From contig CAYVQF010000027.1 in NCBI GenBank assembly GCA_964454015.1, positions 1-64,000 on the forward strand: a stretch of DNA of 64,000 nt. Reading direction: 5' to 3'. The notes under the pieces were generated by a model, which saw only the letters and a program-made list of their open reading frames with translations, did not search any database and was not told the DNA's origin. Below are positions 44,883-54,440 of the stretch, in pieces. Numbering within the stretch: position 1 is the first letter of the stretch; every line of letters starts with the position of its first letter. Source of the DNA: CAYVQF01 sp964454015 (lineage in GTDB: Bacteria > Myxococcota_A > Bradymonadia > UBA4248). Made by a program: the position numbers and the translations under genes.

Positions 44883-45437
44883 ATGGCGCGGGAAAATACA
44901 CTGAATTTTATGCAGATCGAGCGGGGTCTGGGCGAGGCGCTGGCTGCACTTGGGGAAGGCGGCGCCGAGCAGGAGAGGCTGCGCGCTGGGCTGGTTCAGG
45001 TCAGGGATGGCTTGCGTGAGGCGAGTCGTGAGACGGAAAGGGCCTACCTCTCCTGGCGGGACGCGATGCGGGTGCGTCTGGTCGCGGCCAAGGCTTTGTG
45101 GGGCGAGCTGGTCGCGGTGCAGGCGGAGGCCGAGGCCAATGGCTTGCAGGGTCCTGCCATGGCCTGCGATGGTTATTGGCGGGTGGCATCGCTTCGAGAA
45201 GTCGCTCGAGGGTGGGAGTCGTTCGTGGAGGCCCAGAGTCCAGATGACTTCTTCGAACAGCCGAGCTGGCTGGGCCGCCTCGAGAAGAGCCGGCGGGCTT
45301 TAGTGACGGCCTTGCTCGATGAAGAGGCGGCGCTGGCCCTTTTCAGGCGTCTGGCTCCCAAGCGGCGGCAGGCCATTTACCAGGCCCTGGACGCGCTGGA
45401 TTATGCAGCGGTGCTGCAGCACGAGTCTCGTGCCTAG
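44883..45437 (+). CDS. Predicted helical protein of unknown function
   Basis: The 184-residue protein is Ala/Glu/Arg-rich and almost entirely helical, with a likely coiled coil in the first half (GEALAALGEGGAEQERLRAGLVQVRDGLREASRETERAYLSWRDAMR split by Gly). It has no signal peptide, Cys motif or membrane segment. The compact end LFRRLAPKRRQAIYQALDALDYAAVL is well-formed. It begins 102 bases after lexA and ends 36 bases before the double-FHA gene, so it could be a partner of the latter. No family recognised. Confidence 0.6.
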   Translation: MARENTLNFMQIERGLGEALAALGEGGAEQERLRAGLVQVRDGLREASRETERAYLSWRDAMRVRLVAAKALWGELVAVQAEAEANGLQGPAMACDGYWRVASLREVARGWESFVEAQSPDDFFEQPSWLGRLEKSRRALVTALLDEEAALALFRRLAPKRRQAIYQALDALDYAAVLQHESRA

Positions 45438-45473
45438 GCGCGAGGCGTTCTCTCTGCCACGTAGGAGTATGCC

Positions 45474-46568
45474 TTGATTACCTGTACGAAATGCGGACGG
45501 CAGAACGAAAGCCGATACAAGTTCTGCTTGGGTTGTGGGAACCCGTTGACGGCTTCTCAGGCAGTGCTCGAGCCTGCGGGCGCGGTGGTGGGAAGCTACC
45601 AGCCGGTGATCTCCGAGGCGGCCCAGTCGAGGGTGCATACGCAACCGCTGGCAGAGGTCAAGGCCGGGGGCTCGTCGCCAGGCCTGCAGCCGCTGCCTTC
45701 CGTGGAGGAGATGGAGGAAGGGGACACCCACTTGGAGATGGGGCCGGGTCAGGTGAGTGTGGTGGTCCCGGTAGCGGTGCGGGCCCCGGAAGAAGAAGCG
45801 CGGGTGTGTAGCGATTGTGGGACCTTGGTGCCGCCGCAGTTCGTCTTTTGTGGGCGCTGTGGTACGCGCTACGTCGCGGTCGAGCCCGAAGAGGATCGCA
45901 TCCCCATCGACACGGTGGTGGCCAGTCCGGTGCGGGCGCGCCTGATCGTCATCCACCCCGATGGCCGGGAAGGTGAGGCCATCGCTTTGGTGGACGGGGA
46001 GAATGTGATTGGCCGCAAGAGCATCGAGGCGCTCGCGGAGGATCCTTTCGTATCCATGGCGCATGTCCGTCTCCTCTGCGACGAGAGCGGTGTTCTGGTC
46101 GAAGACAATCACAGTAGCAATGGTACTTTCGTCCGCATCGTCGCGCCGGTGACCTTGGCGAACCAAGATTGTTTTCGCGTGGGTCAAGAAGTGCTGCGCT
46201 TCACGACGGACGCGGCCCGTGAGCCCGTGTTGGTGGCCGACGACGACACGCCTGTGCTGGGAAGCCCCGAGAGCGAGGGTTGGGGCTACCTGCATCTGAT
46301 GATCGACCCACACCAGGATAGCAATGTGTATCGCTTGTGTGGCGATGAGGTCGTCATTGGGCGTGAGCTCGGCGGGGTGGTCTTTCGGGACGACGGTTTC
46401 GTTTCGGGTCGGCACGCTCGCCTGATGCCACTGGGCGCGGGGGCGCGCCTGGAGGATTTGGGGTCATCGAATGGGACTTATGTCCGCTTGCGTGGTCCGC
46501 TGCAGTTGCAGGATGGGGAGCACCTCCTGATTGGCCGGCAGCTCTTGCGCCTCCATGTGCGGTCGTGA
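45474..46568 (+). CDS. Protein with two zinc ribbons and two FHA domains
   Basis: The 364-residue protein has a zinc ribbon at residues 4-24 (CTKC and CLGCG), another at about 110-130 (CSDCG and CGRCG), and FHA domains at about 160-235 (VIGRKSIEALAED, SMAHVRLL, NHSSNGTFVRI) and 283-355 (VIGRELGGVVF, VSGRHARLM, DLGSSNGTYVRL). Two pThr-binding modules suggest a scaffold that bridges kinase substrates. The start is TTG 45474, six bases after AGGAG (45463-45467); the ATG at 45469 is out of frame and meets TGA after one codon. The plan resembles the 616 gene. Confidence 0.85.
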   Translation: MITCTKCGRQNESRYKFCLGCGNPLTASQAVLEPAGAVVGSYQPVISEAAQSRVHTQPLAEVKAGGSSPGLQPLPSVEEMEEGDTHLEMGPGQVSVVVPVAVRAPEEEARVCSDCGTLVPPQFVFCGRCGTRYVAVEPEEDRIPIDTVVASPVRARLIVIHPDGREGEAIALVDGENVIGRKSIEALAEDPFVSMAHVRLLCDESGVLVEDNHSSNGTFVRIVAPVTLANQDCFRVGQEVLRFTTDAAREPVLVADDDTPVLGSPESEGWGYLHLMIDPHQDSNVYRLCGDEVVIGRELGGVVFRDDGFVSGRHARLMPLGAGARLEDLGSSNGTYVRLRGPLQLQDGEHLLIGRQLLRLHVRS

Positions 46569-46580
46569 GTGCCGCGGCGG

Positions 46581-47672
46581 TCAAGCGGGGGTGATGACGT
46601 CTGGCAGGTGGGCGCGCAGGAAGGACTCGATGGCGGCGTTGAGGGTGTCGGGGTGCTCGATGGGGAGGGCGTGGGTGGCCCCTTCGATGCACAGGTAGTG
46701 ACTGTCTGGGATGAGCTGGTGCATCTCCTGTGAGCAGCGCGCTGGCGTGAAGCGGTCTTCCGTCCCGGTGACGATGAGGGTGGGGATGTCGATCTCTGGG
46801 AGCCAGGCGCGCGCGCTGTGCTGTGCGGCCTGTTCCAGGACTCTGAAGAAGAGGTCGGGCTCGACGTGGGCCAAGTGTTCGAGGTAGGGCTGGAAGTCGA
46901 CGCGGTGCACCCGTTTGGGATCGACCTCGGCGACTTGGGCGTAGAGCCAGGTCAGGGGGCTGGGGGTGATTTTCCGCCAGAGCGGGCCAATGGTGTCGGG
47001 TGCCCCTTTGACCCAGTCGATCATCATTTGGAAGATGAGGCGATAGAGGTGGGTGCCGTGAAAGGTATCGAGGGGGTATTCGAAGGCGCCACTGATGGGG
47101 ATGAGGGCGGCGACGGTGTCGGGGTAGAGGTGGTAGTAGTTGAGGATGACCTGGACGCCAAAAGAGTGGCCCAGGAGTACGGCTCGGGAGATGCCGCGCG
47201 CTTGGAGGAGGTCGTTCAGGTCATGGGAGAAGTGGTCGAGGCTGAGGGCGTCGTCGCAGGCGGGTCGCTGTGAGTAGCCGTGGCCGCGATAGTGCCAGCG
47301 GAAGAGGGCGCAGCGGTCGGCGAAGTGGTCCATGAGATAAGGCCAGGCGAAGCCGTCGCAGCCGATGCCGTCGCAGAGCACGAGTGGGCAGGTGTCGAGG
47401 TGATTCCAACCGTGCCAGAGTGAGGTACCGTCTCGAGATATGAGGTGCGCTTCGTGACGCAAAGCTTTGTCCTGGGCCTTTGAGCGTGGCGGGAAATGGG
47501 CGCGCGGCGTCGATGGAATTATGGTGGAGGGCGTTGGGTCAGGCAAGCCGTGGCGATGGTACGCGTTTTGGGCGGCCACCTTTGCGCGTTGGGGTGTAAG
47601 GAAGTGCAGAGGTGTGCTAGAAGGGAAGAGGTGCCGGCTGTGGGCCGCCAGGAGGTAGCGCCGAGTGGTCAT
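46581..47672 (-). CDS. Alpha/beta hydrolase
   Basis: The 363-residue protein has the alpha/beta-hydrolase nucleophile GHSFGVQVILNYY, an oxyanion-hole region LVLCDGIGCDGFAW, the sequence WHYRGHGYSQRPA, the acid in VTGTEDRFTPA and the catalytic His in EGATHALPIEHPD. A roughly 75-residue N-terminal extension is basic. The ATG at 47672 is a tentative start; the frame is open to 47786. Substrate unknown; esters or lipids are typical. It is convergent with the double-FHA gene. Confidence 0.82.
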   Translation of the reverse strand: MTTRRYLLAAHSRHLFPSSTPLHFLTPQRAKVAAQNAYHRHGLPDPTPSTIIPSTPRAHFPPRSKAQDKALRHEAHLISRDGTSLWHGWNHLDTCPLVLCDGIGCDGFAWPYLMDHFADRCALFRWHYRGHGYSQRPACDDALSLDHFSHDLNDLLQARGISRAVLLGHSFGVQVILNYYHLYPDTVAALIPISGAFEYPLDTFHGTHLYRLIFQMMIDWVKGAPDTIGPLWRKITPSPLTWLYAQVAEVDPKRVHRVDFQPYLEHLAHVEPDLFFRVLEQAAQHSARAWLPEIDIPTLIVTGTEDRFTPARCSQEMHQLIPDSHYLCIEGATHALPIEHPDTLNAAIESFLRAHLPDVITPA

Positions 47673-47788
47673 GGCGCGGCGCGAGGATGCCTCAACACGG
47701 TGAGAATCAGGGCTGTCTTGACCGCTTCCGCGCGCAGCGTTTACCTTGGCGTAGGGTAGGAGTCGAGGCTGGTAGCGAGGGCGCAAGC

Positions 47789-48292
47789 GTGCAGAGACGT
47801 GAGCGAAATGGCGGAGCTTGGAGGTGGTGGGTGGTGGCCTTGTTGTGCTGTGGCTGCCTGTGCGCCTGTGCCAAAGTAGAGCCCTGGGAGAGCGAGGATC
47901 CAGCGGAGGCCCTCAAGGTTTATCTGGCGGCGTTGGAGCTACAGCAACTCGAGGTGGCTTGGTCTTTTTTGTTGCCTCGGGATCAGGCGGTGCTGGCGTC
48001 TCTCGCGGCTTCGCTGCAGGAAGAGAGCGGTGTGGTTCGGCCGCCGTGGGAGTTTTTGCGCCCTGGCCACGTAGTGTCGTCGGTGCGGGAGTATCGTGAT
48101 GTGGCGCAGGTGGGTGCCATGGACGAGGACGGGCGCGTGTCGGTTCGCATAGAGCTGCACGATGGCAGCGCGATCATCGTACCAATGCTGCGCCAAGATG
48201 GGCGTTGGTATGTAGAGCTACCTTTGGCTGGCCTCCACCCAGAGGGCGGTGGAGAAGCCACGTTGGACGCAAAGGGGAGCGAGCATGAGTGA
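47789..48292 (+). CDS. Small lipoprotein of unknown function
   Basis: The 167-residue precursor starts at GTG 47789, with GAGGG upstream, and has the hydrophobic signal VVALLCCGCLCAC before the mature lipoprotein. The mature part (DPAEALKVYLAALELQQLEVAWSFLLP, later AIIVPMLRQDGRWYVELPLAG) looks like a small NTF2-like/DUF4878-type alpha+beta domain. It overlaps the start of the pseudokinase gene by eight bases, so the two are translationally linked and probably act together at the envelope. Confidence 0.65.
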   Translation: MQRRERNGGAWRWWVVALLCCGCLCACAKVEPWESEDPAEALKVYLAALELQQLEVAWSFLLPRDQAVLASLAASLQEESGVVRPPWEFLRPGHVVSSVREYRDVAQVGAMDEDGRVSVRIELHDGSAIIVPMLRQDGRWYVELPLAGLHPEGGGEATLDAKGSEHE

Positions 48293-50237
48293 GCAAGAAG
48301 GACAGCGGACCTTCCAAGTCGGTGAAGTCGTCGCAGGGCGCTTCGAGGTCATGGAGGCGTTGGGTGCCAGCGAAGGTGGGCGTGTGTATTTGGTCCGTGA
48401 GACCGAACGGGACCGCCGGATGGTTCTCAAGCACCTGGCCATTCCCTACGTTGGCGACGAAGGTTATGAGGTCCTGCGCAACGAGATCATGGAGGCCTCG
48501 GCGATCAGGCACAAGAACCTGGTGCAGGTCTTTGGTCTGGGCAAAGAGGGTGAGGAGCTCTTTTTGGCCATGGAGCACGTCGAAGGCGAGACCTTGGACG
48601 CGCACCTCAAGAGTCGGCGCGAGAAGGGCCAGATCATGGGCCTCAAGGCGGCCTACAATGTGATCGCCCACATCTGTAACGCCCTCCAGGCGGTGCACGA
48701 GGTCGGCGCCGTGCACGGCGCGCTGACCCCACGCAACATCTACATCACGCGCCAAGGGCGGGTCAAAGTCGCCAACCTGGTTTACGCCAAGTTGGTCAGC
48801 CGCTACCTCGCCGCGGAGCAGCGCGGTGCCTATTTCGATAGCCCCTACATTGCGCCGGAAGCCCAGCGTGGCGAGAGCGATCTGGGTCCGCAAGCCGATA
48901 TGTATTCCTTGGGCTTGATTACGGCGGAGCTGCTCTCTGATGCGCCCCTGGAAGGATCGGGCATGGCGGCCGAGGCCTTCGTCGAGCACGTGGTCAGCGC
49001 CCGTTCGCCCGGCATCCAGGAGTTGCTGTTCAGCGCCGTCGTGGCGGTGGCAGAGCATCGCATGAGCTCGGTGAACGACTTCAAGGAGGGTCTCAAGCAG
49101 GCCCTCGACGCCCCCAGCGACACGGAGTTGTCCAGTATCGTCATGGGGATGAGCGAGCTGCGCGATATCGCCGGGACCCTCGACTCGGCTGACGACGATG
49201 GGCCCACCAAGCGCAAGCCTGATCTCTTCGACATGCCTGGCTTGCCGCCGCCCAAGGGGAGCCGCTTGTTTGGTGGTGATGCCTTTCCCGCGCCCAGCAA
49301 GCGCAAGGGCGAGCAGGAGGAGGAGATCTGGCTGGTGCAGAAGGATGGGCTCGACTATGGCCCGTTTACGCGCTTGGCCGTTTTGGAGATGTTGCACAAG
49401 GACGAGATCGACGAGTCCACGGCCACGCTGAACATGCTCACCCAGCGGCGCGCTGAGCTGGTGGATATTCCAGACTTTCGCGAGGCCGTGCTGAACTATC
49501 TGCCCGTGCGCAACGAGCGGCGGGCCCGCGAGGCGGCAGAGCGAGAGCGCAAGATCGAGAACGTCAAGACCGGTGCCAAGGTCTCAGTGCTGGGGTTGGT
49601 GCTGGGGGCAGGGGCGATCATTGCCCTGTCGGTCATCGCCTATCTCCAGCTTCCCGATCCCATCCCCATGGACTTTGCGCCGGCCATCGCTGCCTTCCCC
49701 CATACCTTCGAGGTGCCCAAGGTCGAGGAGGTCAACCTCAACGTGGACGCCAAACAGGCGATGGCGCTCTTTGACCCGAAGGCGAGTGATGCCGAGCGCG
49801 AGGCCGCCCTGCGGGCGTGGGAAGCAGAGCATACCAAGCGCATCGCTTCCAAGCGCAAGGGGCGCCCTGCCGGCCGCCCCGGTGGTCGCCCTGGCGCGCG
49901 TCCCGGCGACGATGACTTCAGCGATATCCAGGAGATCACCTTCGGCGACGAAGATGGCAACGAGGTCGAGCCGCTCTTCGACTGGGAGGTGGAGGAACAG
50001 CTCTACAGCGCGCGCTCGCTGCGCCGGCAGTCGGAGTGCTTCCTGCAATACGCCGGTGGGCGGCGGCAGAAGGTGACGGTGGATTTCGTCATCGTTCAGA
50101 CTGGCCAGGTGCGCCGGGTCACGACCACGGCCAGTGGCGACCTGGATGAGTGTCTGCGCGCGGCGTTCAGTACGCTGCGCTTCCGTTCCTTTGGCGGGAC
50201 GATCAAGCGGGTGTCCTATCCCATGGACTTCGGTTGA
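48285..50237 (+). CDS. Pseudokinase-GYF-TonB-like transmembrane protein
   Basis: The 650-residue protein has an N-terminal kinase-like domain (about residues 10-270) with ATP Lys in MVLKHLA, but the catalytic loop is HGALTPRNIYI (no catalytic Asp) and the DFG region VANLVYAKL (no metal Asp), so it is predicted inactive. A GYF_2-like domain follows (about 349-405, KDGLDYGPFTRL), which usually binds Pro-rich peptides. After a transmembrane helix (about 434-456) comes a linker with Pro/Gly/Arg repeats and a C-terminal domain like the TonB/AgmX energy-transducer end (CFLQYAGGRRQKVTVDFVI, LDECLRAAFSTLRFRSF). AAGGGGAG lies before ATG 48285. The fusion suggests cytoplasm-to-periplasm communication. 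Confidence 0.82.
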   Translation: MSEQEGQRTFQVGEVVAGRFEVMEALGASEGGRVYLVRETERDRRMVLKHLAIPYVGDEGYEVLRNEIMEASAIRHKNLVQVFGLGKEGEELFLAMEHVEGETLDAHLKSRREKGQIMGLKAAYNVIAHICNALQAVHEVGAVHGALTPRNIYITRQGRVKVANLVYAKLVSRYLAAEQRGAYFDSPYIAPEAQRGESDLGPQADMYSLGLITAELLSDAPLEGSGMAAEAFVEHVVSARSPGIQELLFSAVVAVAEHRMSSVNDFKEGLKQALDAPSDTELSSIVMGMSELRDIAGTLDSADDDGPTKRKPDLFDMPGLPPPKGSRLFGGDAFPAPSKRKGEQEEEIWLVQKDGLDYGPFTRLAVLEMLHKDEIDESTATLNMLTQRRAELVDIPDFREAVLNYLPVRNERRAREAAERERKIENVKTGAKVSVLGLVLGAGAIIALSVIAYLQLPDPIPMDFAPAIAAFPHTFEVPKVEEVNLNVDAKQAMALFDPKASDAEREAALRAWEAEHTKRIASKRKGRPAGRPGGRPGARPGDDDFSDIQEITFGDEDGNEVEPLFDWEVEEQLYSARSLRRQSECFLQYAGGRRQKVTVDFVIVQTGQVRRVTTTASGDLDECLRAAFSTLRFRSFGGTIKRVSYPMDFG

Positions 50238-50297
50238 TTCGGCTTGGGCTGCGGGTAGGCTGGGACGTTCCGCGGTGGTTGATGGGAGGTGTTGCTC

Positions 50298-51614
50298 ATG
50301 GGGTGGCGCAGTGGAAACGTGATTTGGCTCTGGGTGGTGTGCGTCGTCGCGTGCTCAGTGGGGTGTGATGACGGTGCCACCAAGCCCCCGGACGAGGATA
50401 GGGATCTCTTGGAGGTGGATGCCCCCGACCAGACGCCAGAGGAGACGGAGGATCCCCTCTGCTCCACGGCGTTGGCGTGTCCAGCGCCCCTGGTCTGCAA
50501 TGCCGAGGGGCGCTGTGTTGCCCGTTGCCAGCCGGGGGGCTGTGGCGCGGGACTGATTTGCGATGGGGTCAGCGGCCTGTGTGTGGAGGGGACGGCCTGC
50601 ACCGAGCGCAGCGCCTGTGGTGCTGAGGAGGTGTGCAACACTTGTCGTGGGGTCTGCGTCGCGCGGGAGCCTGGCTGGCAGAGAGACTGCCTCGACGCCG
50701 ACAACTGCTTCAGCGACGAGTATTGCGATCCCTGCTTTTTGGTGTGCCAGCCTCTGGTTCCCCTGTGTGGGGCCTGCATTTTTCACCATGAGTGCGGTGG
50801 GAGCGGCGACTACTGCATCGACATGGTCAGCGCAGGGGGGCGATTCTGTGGTCAGGGCTGCACGACCCTGCTCGATTGTCCCGATGGTTACCTGTGTGAG
50901 CGGGTGGGCCAATCCCTCTCGCAATGTGTGCCTGCCAGTGGCGACTGCCGCCACCCGTCGGCCTGTGAGGGCGACGACGATTGCCGCAACCAGACCATCT
51001 GTCGTCAAGGTCGCTGCGTCCCTGGGTGCAGCGCCGACTCTTGCCCCGGCGGGATGATCTGCGAACGCGGTCACTGTGTGACCCACTGCACGCAGCGCAC
51101 CGAGCCTTGCCCGGATCCGCTCATCTGCAATCCCCTCAACGGCCGCTGCGAGGTCGAAGGCGAGTGTGTGTCGAGCCGCGACTGTTTGGCCGCAGAGACC
51201 TATTGCGATCTGAGTCAGCACCTCTGTGTGCCTGGGTGCGCGGTCGATGATGACTGCTGGGATGGCACCAAAGAGTGTGTGGACCATGCCTGCGTCAAAC
51301 GCGGCTGTCAGGCGGCTTGGTCTTGTGGCTTTCAGCAATTCTGCGACGTTGAGAGCAAGGCCTGCGAGGACGCCGAGGGTCCCTACTGTGAAGTGTGTAA
51401 TCCTGACGAGGAGGGGGCCTGTGGGCCGGAAGCCAACAAGTGCCTCACCCTCGAGGATGATGCGGGCAACCAAGGGGATTTTTGCTTCGTGGCTTGCCAG
51501 GACGATCCAGACAACCGCTGCCCCCAAGGGTACCAGTGCGTGGAGTTGAAAGACCAGGACGGGAAACCTGCAGGTGAGGTTTGCTTCAGGGATTGTTTCT
51601 TCGATCCATGGTGA
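50298..51614 (+). CDS. Cysteine-rich surface lipoprotein
   Basis: The 438-residue precursor has a lipobox (VVACSVGC), an acidic linker (KPPDEDRD onwards), then about 370 residues with more than 40 Cys in short disulfide-type repeats, such as CNAEGRCVARC, CERGHCVTHC and CRQGRCVPGC. Such EGF/Dickkopf-like Cys-rich lipoproteins are frequent in myxobacterial-type genomes and are probably surface-exposed. The ATG at 50298 is eight bases after GGGAGG; an upstream GTG at 50289 overlaps that site. Function unknown. Confidence 0.8.
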   Translation: MGWRSGNVIWLWVVCVVACSVGCDDGATKPPDEDRDLLEVDAPDQTPEETEDPLCSTALACPAPLVCNAEGRCVARCQPGGCGAGLICDGVSGLCVEGTACTERSACGAEEVCNTCRGVCVAREPGWQRDCLDADNCFSDEYCDPCFLVCQPLVPLCGACIFHHECGGSGDYCIDMVSAGGRFCGQGCTTLLDCPDGYLCERVGQSLSQCVPASGDCRHPSACEGDDDCRNQTICRQGRCVPGCSADSCPGGMICERGHCVTHCTQRTEPCPDPLICNPLNGRCEVEGECVSSRDCLAAETYCDLSQHLCVPGCAVDDDCWDGTKECVDHACVKRGCQAAWSCGFQQFCDVESKACEDAEGPYCEVCNPDEEGACGPEANKCLTLEDDAGNQGDFCFVACQDDPDNRCPQGYQCVELKDQDGKPAGEVCFRDCFFDPW

Positions 51615-51660
51615 GGGTGGCAGGGGTGACAAACGCGAAAGCACAGCGAGACGAGAGCCG

Positions 51661-51954
51661 ATGAACTTGACCCAATTGGAATGCATGTTGAGCGCTTCAG
51701 GTTTGGAACTGAGCCGGGATGGTGAGCGTTTTCGTTGCGTGGGTGACGACGTGCTGACTTTTTTTGTCGCCACGGGCGGTGAGCTCGCGCGCTTTGCCAA
51801 GGTGGAGGAGATTCACCTGGAGCGGGCCCTGAGTGAGAACGGTCTCGTCGCCCTGGTGCGCGATGGTGCTTACACGGTGATCCGCTTGGAGAGTGTCCTC
51901 GCGGTGGAGCGAGGGCGGGACAAAAAAGACAAGAAGCGGACGGGCTTTGTTTGA
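51661..51954 (+). CDS. Small protein of unknown function
   Basis: The 97-residue protein (MNLTQLECMLSASGLELSRD onwards, ending DKKDKKRTGFV) is soluble, with a compact alpha/beta pattern and a basic tail. The start at 51661 is favoured over the open frame to 51574 because it lies after the previous gene's stop and family-like structure begins there. The next gene starts 53 bases after its stop. No family recognised. Confidence 0.55.
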   Translation: MNLTQLECMLSASGLELSRDGERFRCVGDDVLTFFVATGGELARFAKVEEIHLERALSENGLVALVRDGAYTVIRLESVLAVERGRDKKDKKRTGFV

Positions 51955-52007
51955 ATCGCTCGCGTGAGCTGGCGAGCGAGGGACGCGGTCAGAGGAAGAT
52001 GAAGAGC

Positions 52008-54440
52008 ATGCGCAAGTTGCCAATCCCCGGGGTGCGATTTCGGCGCCTGACGCTGCTGGCGTTGCTGTCGCTGGTGCCGCAAGGCGCGTTGGCCTTGGAT
52101 TGCGTCGTGCCAGAAGTGGAGGGGGCCAATTTCTTTGCCTGGCGTGGCAAGCTCGCGCTCGTCGTCGAAGGTTTGGAGAGCACGGTGGTGCCCGAGCGCG
52201 TCAATCGCGTGCGCTGTTTGGCCTCCTTCCCTGTCGCCGATGCGCTGCCGTGGCTGCGCCTGTCCCTAGAGGACCCGGCGGCAGACGTGCAGCTCGCCGC
52301 GCTGGAGGCCCTACAGGTGCTGGGGGCGCGGGCGGCGGCGCCGCAAGTGATGGCACTGCTGGAGCACCGGGACAGCGATATCAGGGCGGCGGCGGCGCTG
52401 ACCCTGGGTGTGCTCTATGAGCGCGATGCCGTTGAGCGCTTGTTGGTGTTGCTGGCAGATGCCAACGCGATGGTGCGATTGGCAGCCGTGCAGGCCCTGG
52501 CGGCGCTGCGCGACCCGGTGGCGACGCCGGCTTTGGCGGCGATTCTGAGCGACGATTCGCGAGAGGTGGTCATGGCGGCGCTGGAAGCTCTCGGCGCCCT
52601 GGGCGATCCTGCGACGGTCTATGCCGTCCTCGATAAGTGTCGCGATCCGGTGATCTCCATTCGGGTGGCGGCCATCAAAGCCCTCGGTGCCCTGCGCGAC
52701 CCGCGGGCCCTGTCGACACTGGCGCAGATGCTGCGGGAGCAGCCGACTGAAGTGAAGCGGGCGGCCTTGCGCGCCATCGCCGCCATCGGCGATCCTGCGG
52801 CGGTGGACTTGTTGCTGGCCCTGTTGGCCTTCGGTGAAGGCGATGAGGTGCTCAGTGGGGTGATCCGCGTGCTGGGCCAACTGGGGGATGCGCGGGCCGT
52901 CGCGCCGCTGCTCTCTTTTGCCCGCCAGAGTGGCTACCACACGGCCATTGGTCAAGCTCTGGCGCGCATTGGGGAGCCTGCGCTGCCCTTGGTGATGAAA
53001 GCCTTGGAAGAGAGCGAACAGCTCGAGATCCAGACCATGTTGATCAGGGTTTTGGGGCGCATTCCCAGCGCCACAGCGACTCGGGCCCTCGAAGCGGCGT
53101 TGTTGACGGATCGCTATTCCCAGGAGGATCTCCTGCTGGCGCTGGCCCAGAACCGCGATCCCCGGGCGGTGGAGGTCTTGGCGCCTCGCATGCAAGGGAT
53201 GTCCGAGAAGGTCCTGATGGGGGTGCTGCAGCGTTTGGCCCAAAGGCCCGACGCGCGGGTGATTGCTCCCCTGGTGGAGCGTTACCCTGGCGCCAGCCGC
53301 GCCAGCCGTCTGACCATGCTGGCGACCTTTGCCTGGGTCGGGCATAGTAGCGCGCTGCCAATCGTCCTCGAGGAGCTGCAGCAAAGTGATATGGCCCTGC
53401 GGCGGCGGGCCATCTTTGCGGCGCAGGCCATTGGCGATGAGGCGGCCCGCGATCCGCTGCTGGCGATCATGAACGAGAAGGATAACGCCCTGCACCATGA
53501 CGCCGCGGTGGCCCTGGCGCGGCTCGGTCAACGCAAGACCGCCGAGGCGCTGCTGAAAATGGCCAAGGACAGCCAACACCCTGCGCGGCGGGAGGCGATG
53601 TGGGCGTTGAGCCTGGTCGTCCGGGATCTCAAATGGGAAGCCCCGCAGGACTTTGCGCGCTCACTTCTCCAAGATCCACAGCACCCCTTGGCTTACCTCG
53701 CCCTTGATCTGCTCCTCACCAAGCGCTTGTCTCCCACTGCCGCTCAGGCGGAGATGATTATGGCTGAGGGGCGGATCTCCTTGCAGCGCAAGCTCCTGGA
53801 GCTGGTCTCTGTGGTCCGCCCGGCGTGGGGCGCAGAGGTGGTGGCCCAGGCATTGCGCGCTGAAGATGAGGTGGTGGTGGCCGAGGCCGCCTGGGCGGCG
53901 GCCTACGTCGAGCTGGCCGATACCAGCCCACTGCTGGACTTGGCCCAGGCGCGCTCGAGCGCCGTCGCTTGCAATGCCCTGGTCAGCCTCGGCCGGCTGG
54001 GCTTTGAGCAAGCCGCGGCTTCGGTGGTACAGGGGCGGCTCTTCGACAGCAACCCTTGGGTGGCGGCGTGTGCCGCTTGGGCTTTGCCGCGGGTGCACAC
54101 CGAACCCGATCACAAGATCCTCGAGGTGCTCCTCTATCGGGCCGAGAATCCTTTCCTACGCCACAACTTGCTCCACGCCCTGGGTCGCGCAGCCGCCGTC
54201 GAGGCTGCGCCGAGCGAGGTCCCGTGGGTGGTCATCGACGTGACGGAAGGCGACGAGCGCGTCATCGGCGAAGGTGCGGCGCTGCTCTTGCCTGATGGGA
54301 GCGTCAAATTGGTCTTCAGTGACGAGATGGGCAAAATCCGTCTGGAGCTCGAGAGCCCCGGCGAGGTCCGGCAGCTCTACCTGCGCCGGACCTACGTAGA
54401 CTACCAACGGGAGCTGTTGCGATGGCGGAACGAATACTGA
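52008..54440 (+). CDS. Secreted HEAT-repeat protein
   Basis: The 810-residue precursor has a signal peptide (LTLLALLSLVPQGALALD). At least ten HEAT/PBS-type repeats follow, with the pattern 'DPAADVQLAALEALQVLG', for example DSDIRAAAALTLGVL, DANAMVRLAAVQALAAL and DPVISIRVAAIKALGAL. These form an alpha-solenoid for protein binding. The last about 90 residues are beta-rich and end in FSDEMGKIRLELESPG. ATG 52008 is used (ATG 51999 is only two bases from AGAGGA). The 3' end overlaps tsaE by 19 bases. A periplasmic scaffold is likely. Confidence 0.82.
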   Translation: MRKLPIPGVRFRRLTLLALLSLVPQGALALDCVVPEVEGANFFAWRGKLALVVEGLESTVVPERVNRVRCLASFPVADALPWLRLSLEDPAADVQLAALEALQVLGARAAAPQVMALLEHRDSDIRAAAALTLGVLYERDAVERLLVLLADANAMVRLAAVQALAALRDPVATPALAAILSDDSREVVMAALEALGALGDPATVYAVLDKCRDPVISIRVAAIKALGALRDPRALSTLAQMLREQPTEVKRAALRAIAAIGDPAAVDLLLALLAFGEGDEVLSGVIRVLGQLGDARAVAPLLSFARQSGYHTAIGQALARIGEPALPLVMKALEESEQLEIQTMLIRVLGRIPSATATRALEAALLTDRYSQEDLLLALAQNRDPRAVEVLAPRMQGMSEKVLMGVLQRLAQRPDARVIAPLVERYPGASRASRLTMLATFAWVGHSSALPIVLEELQQSDMALRRRAIFAAQAIGDEAARDPLLAIMNEKDNALHHDAAVALARLGQRKTAEALLKMAKDSQHPARREAMWALSLVVRDLKWEAPQDFARSLLQDPQHPLAYLALDLLLTKRLSPTAAQAEMIMAEGRISLQRKLLELVSVVRPAWGAEVVAQALRAEDEVVVAEAAWAAAYVELADTSPLLDLAQARSSAVACNALVSLGRLGFEQAAASVVQGRLFDSNPWVAACAAWALPRVHTEPDHKILEVLLYRAENPFLRHNLLHALGRAAAVEAAPSEVPWVVIDVTEGDERVIGEGAALLLPDGSVKLVFSDEMGKIRLELESPGEVRQLYLRRTYVDYQRELLRWRNEY

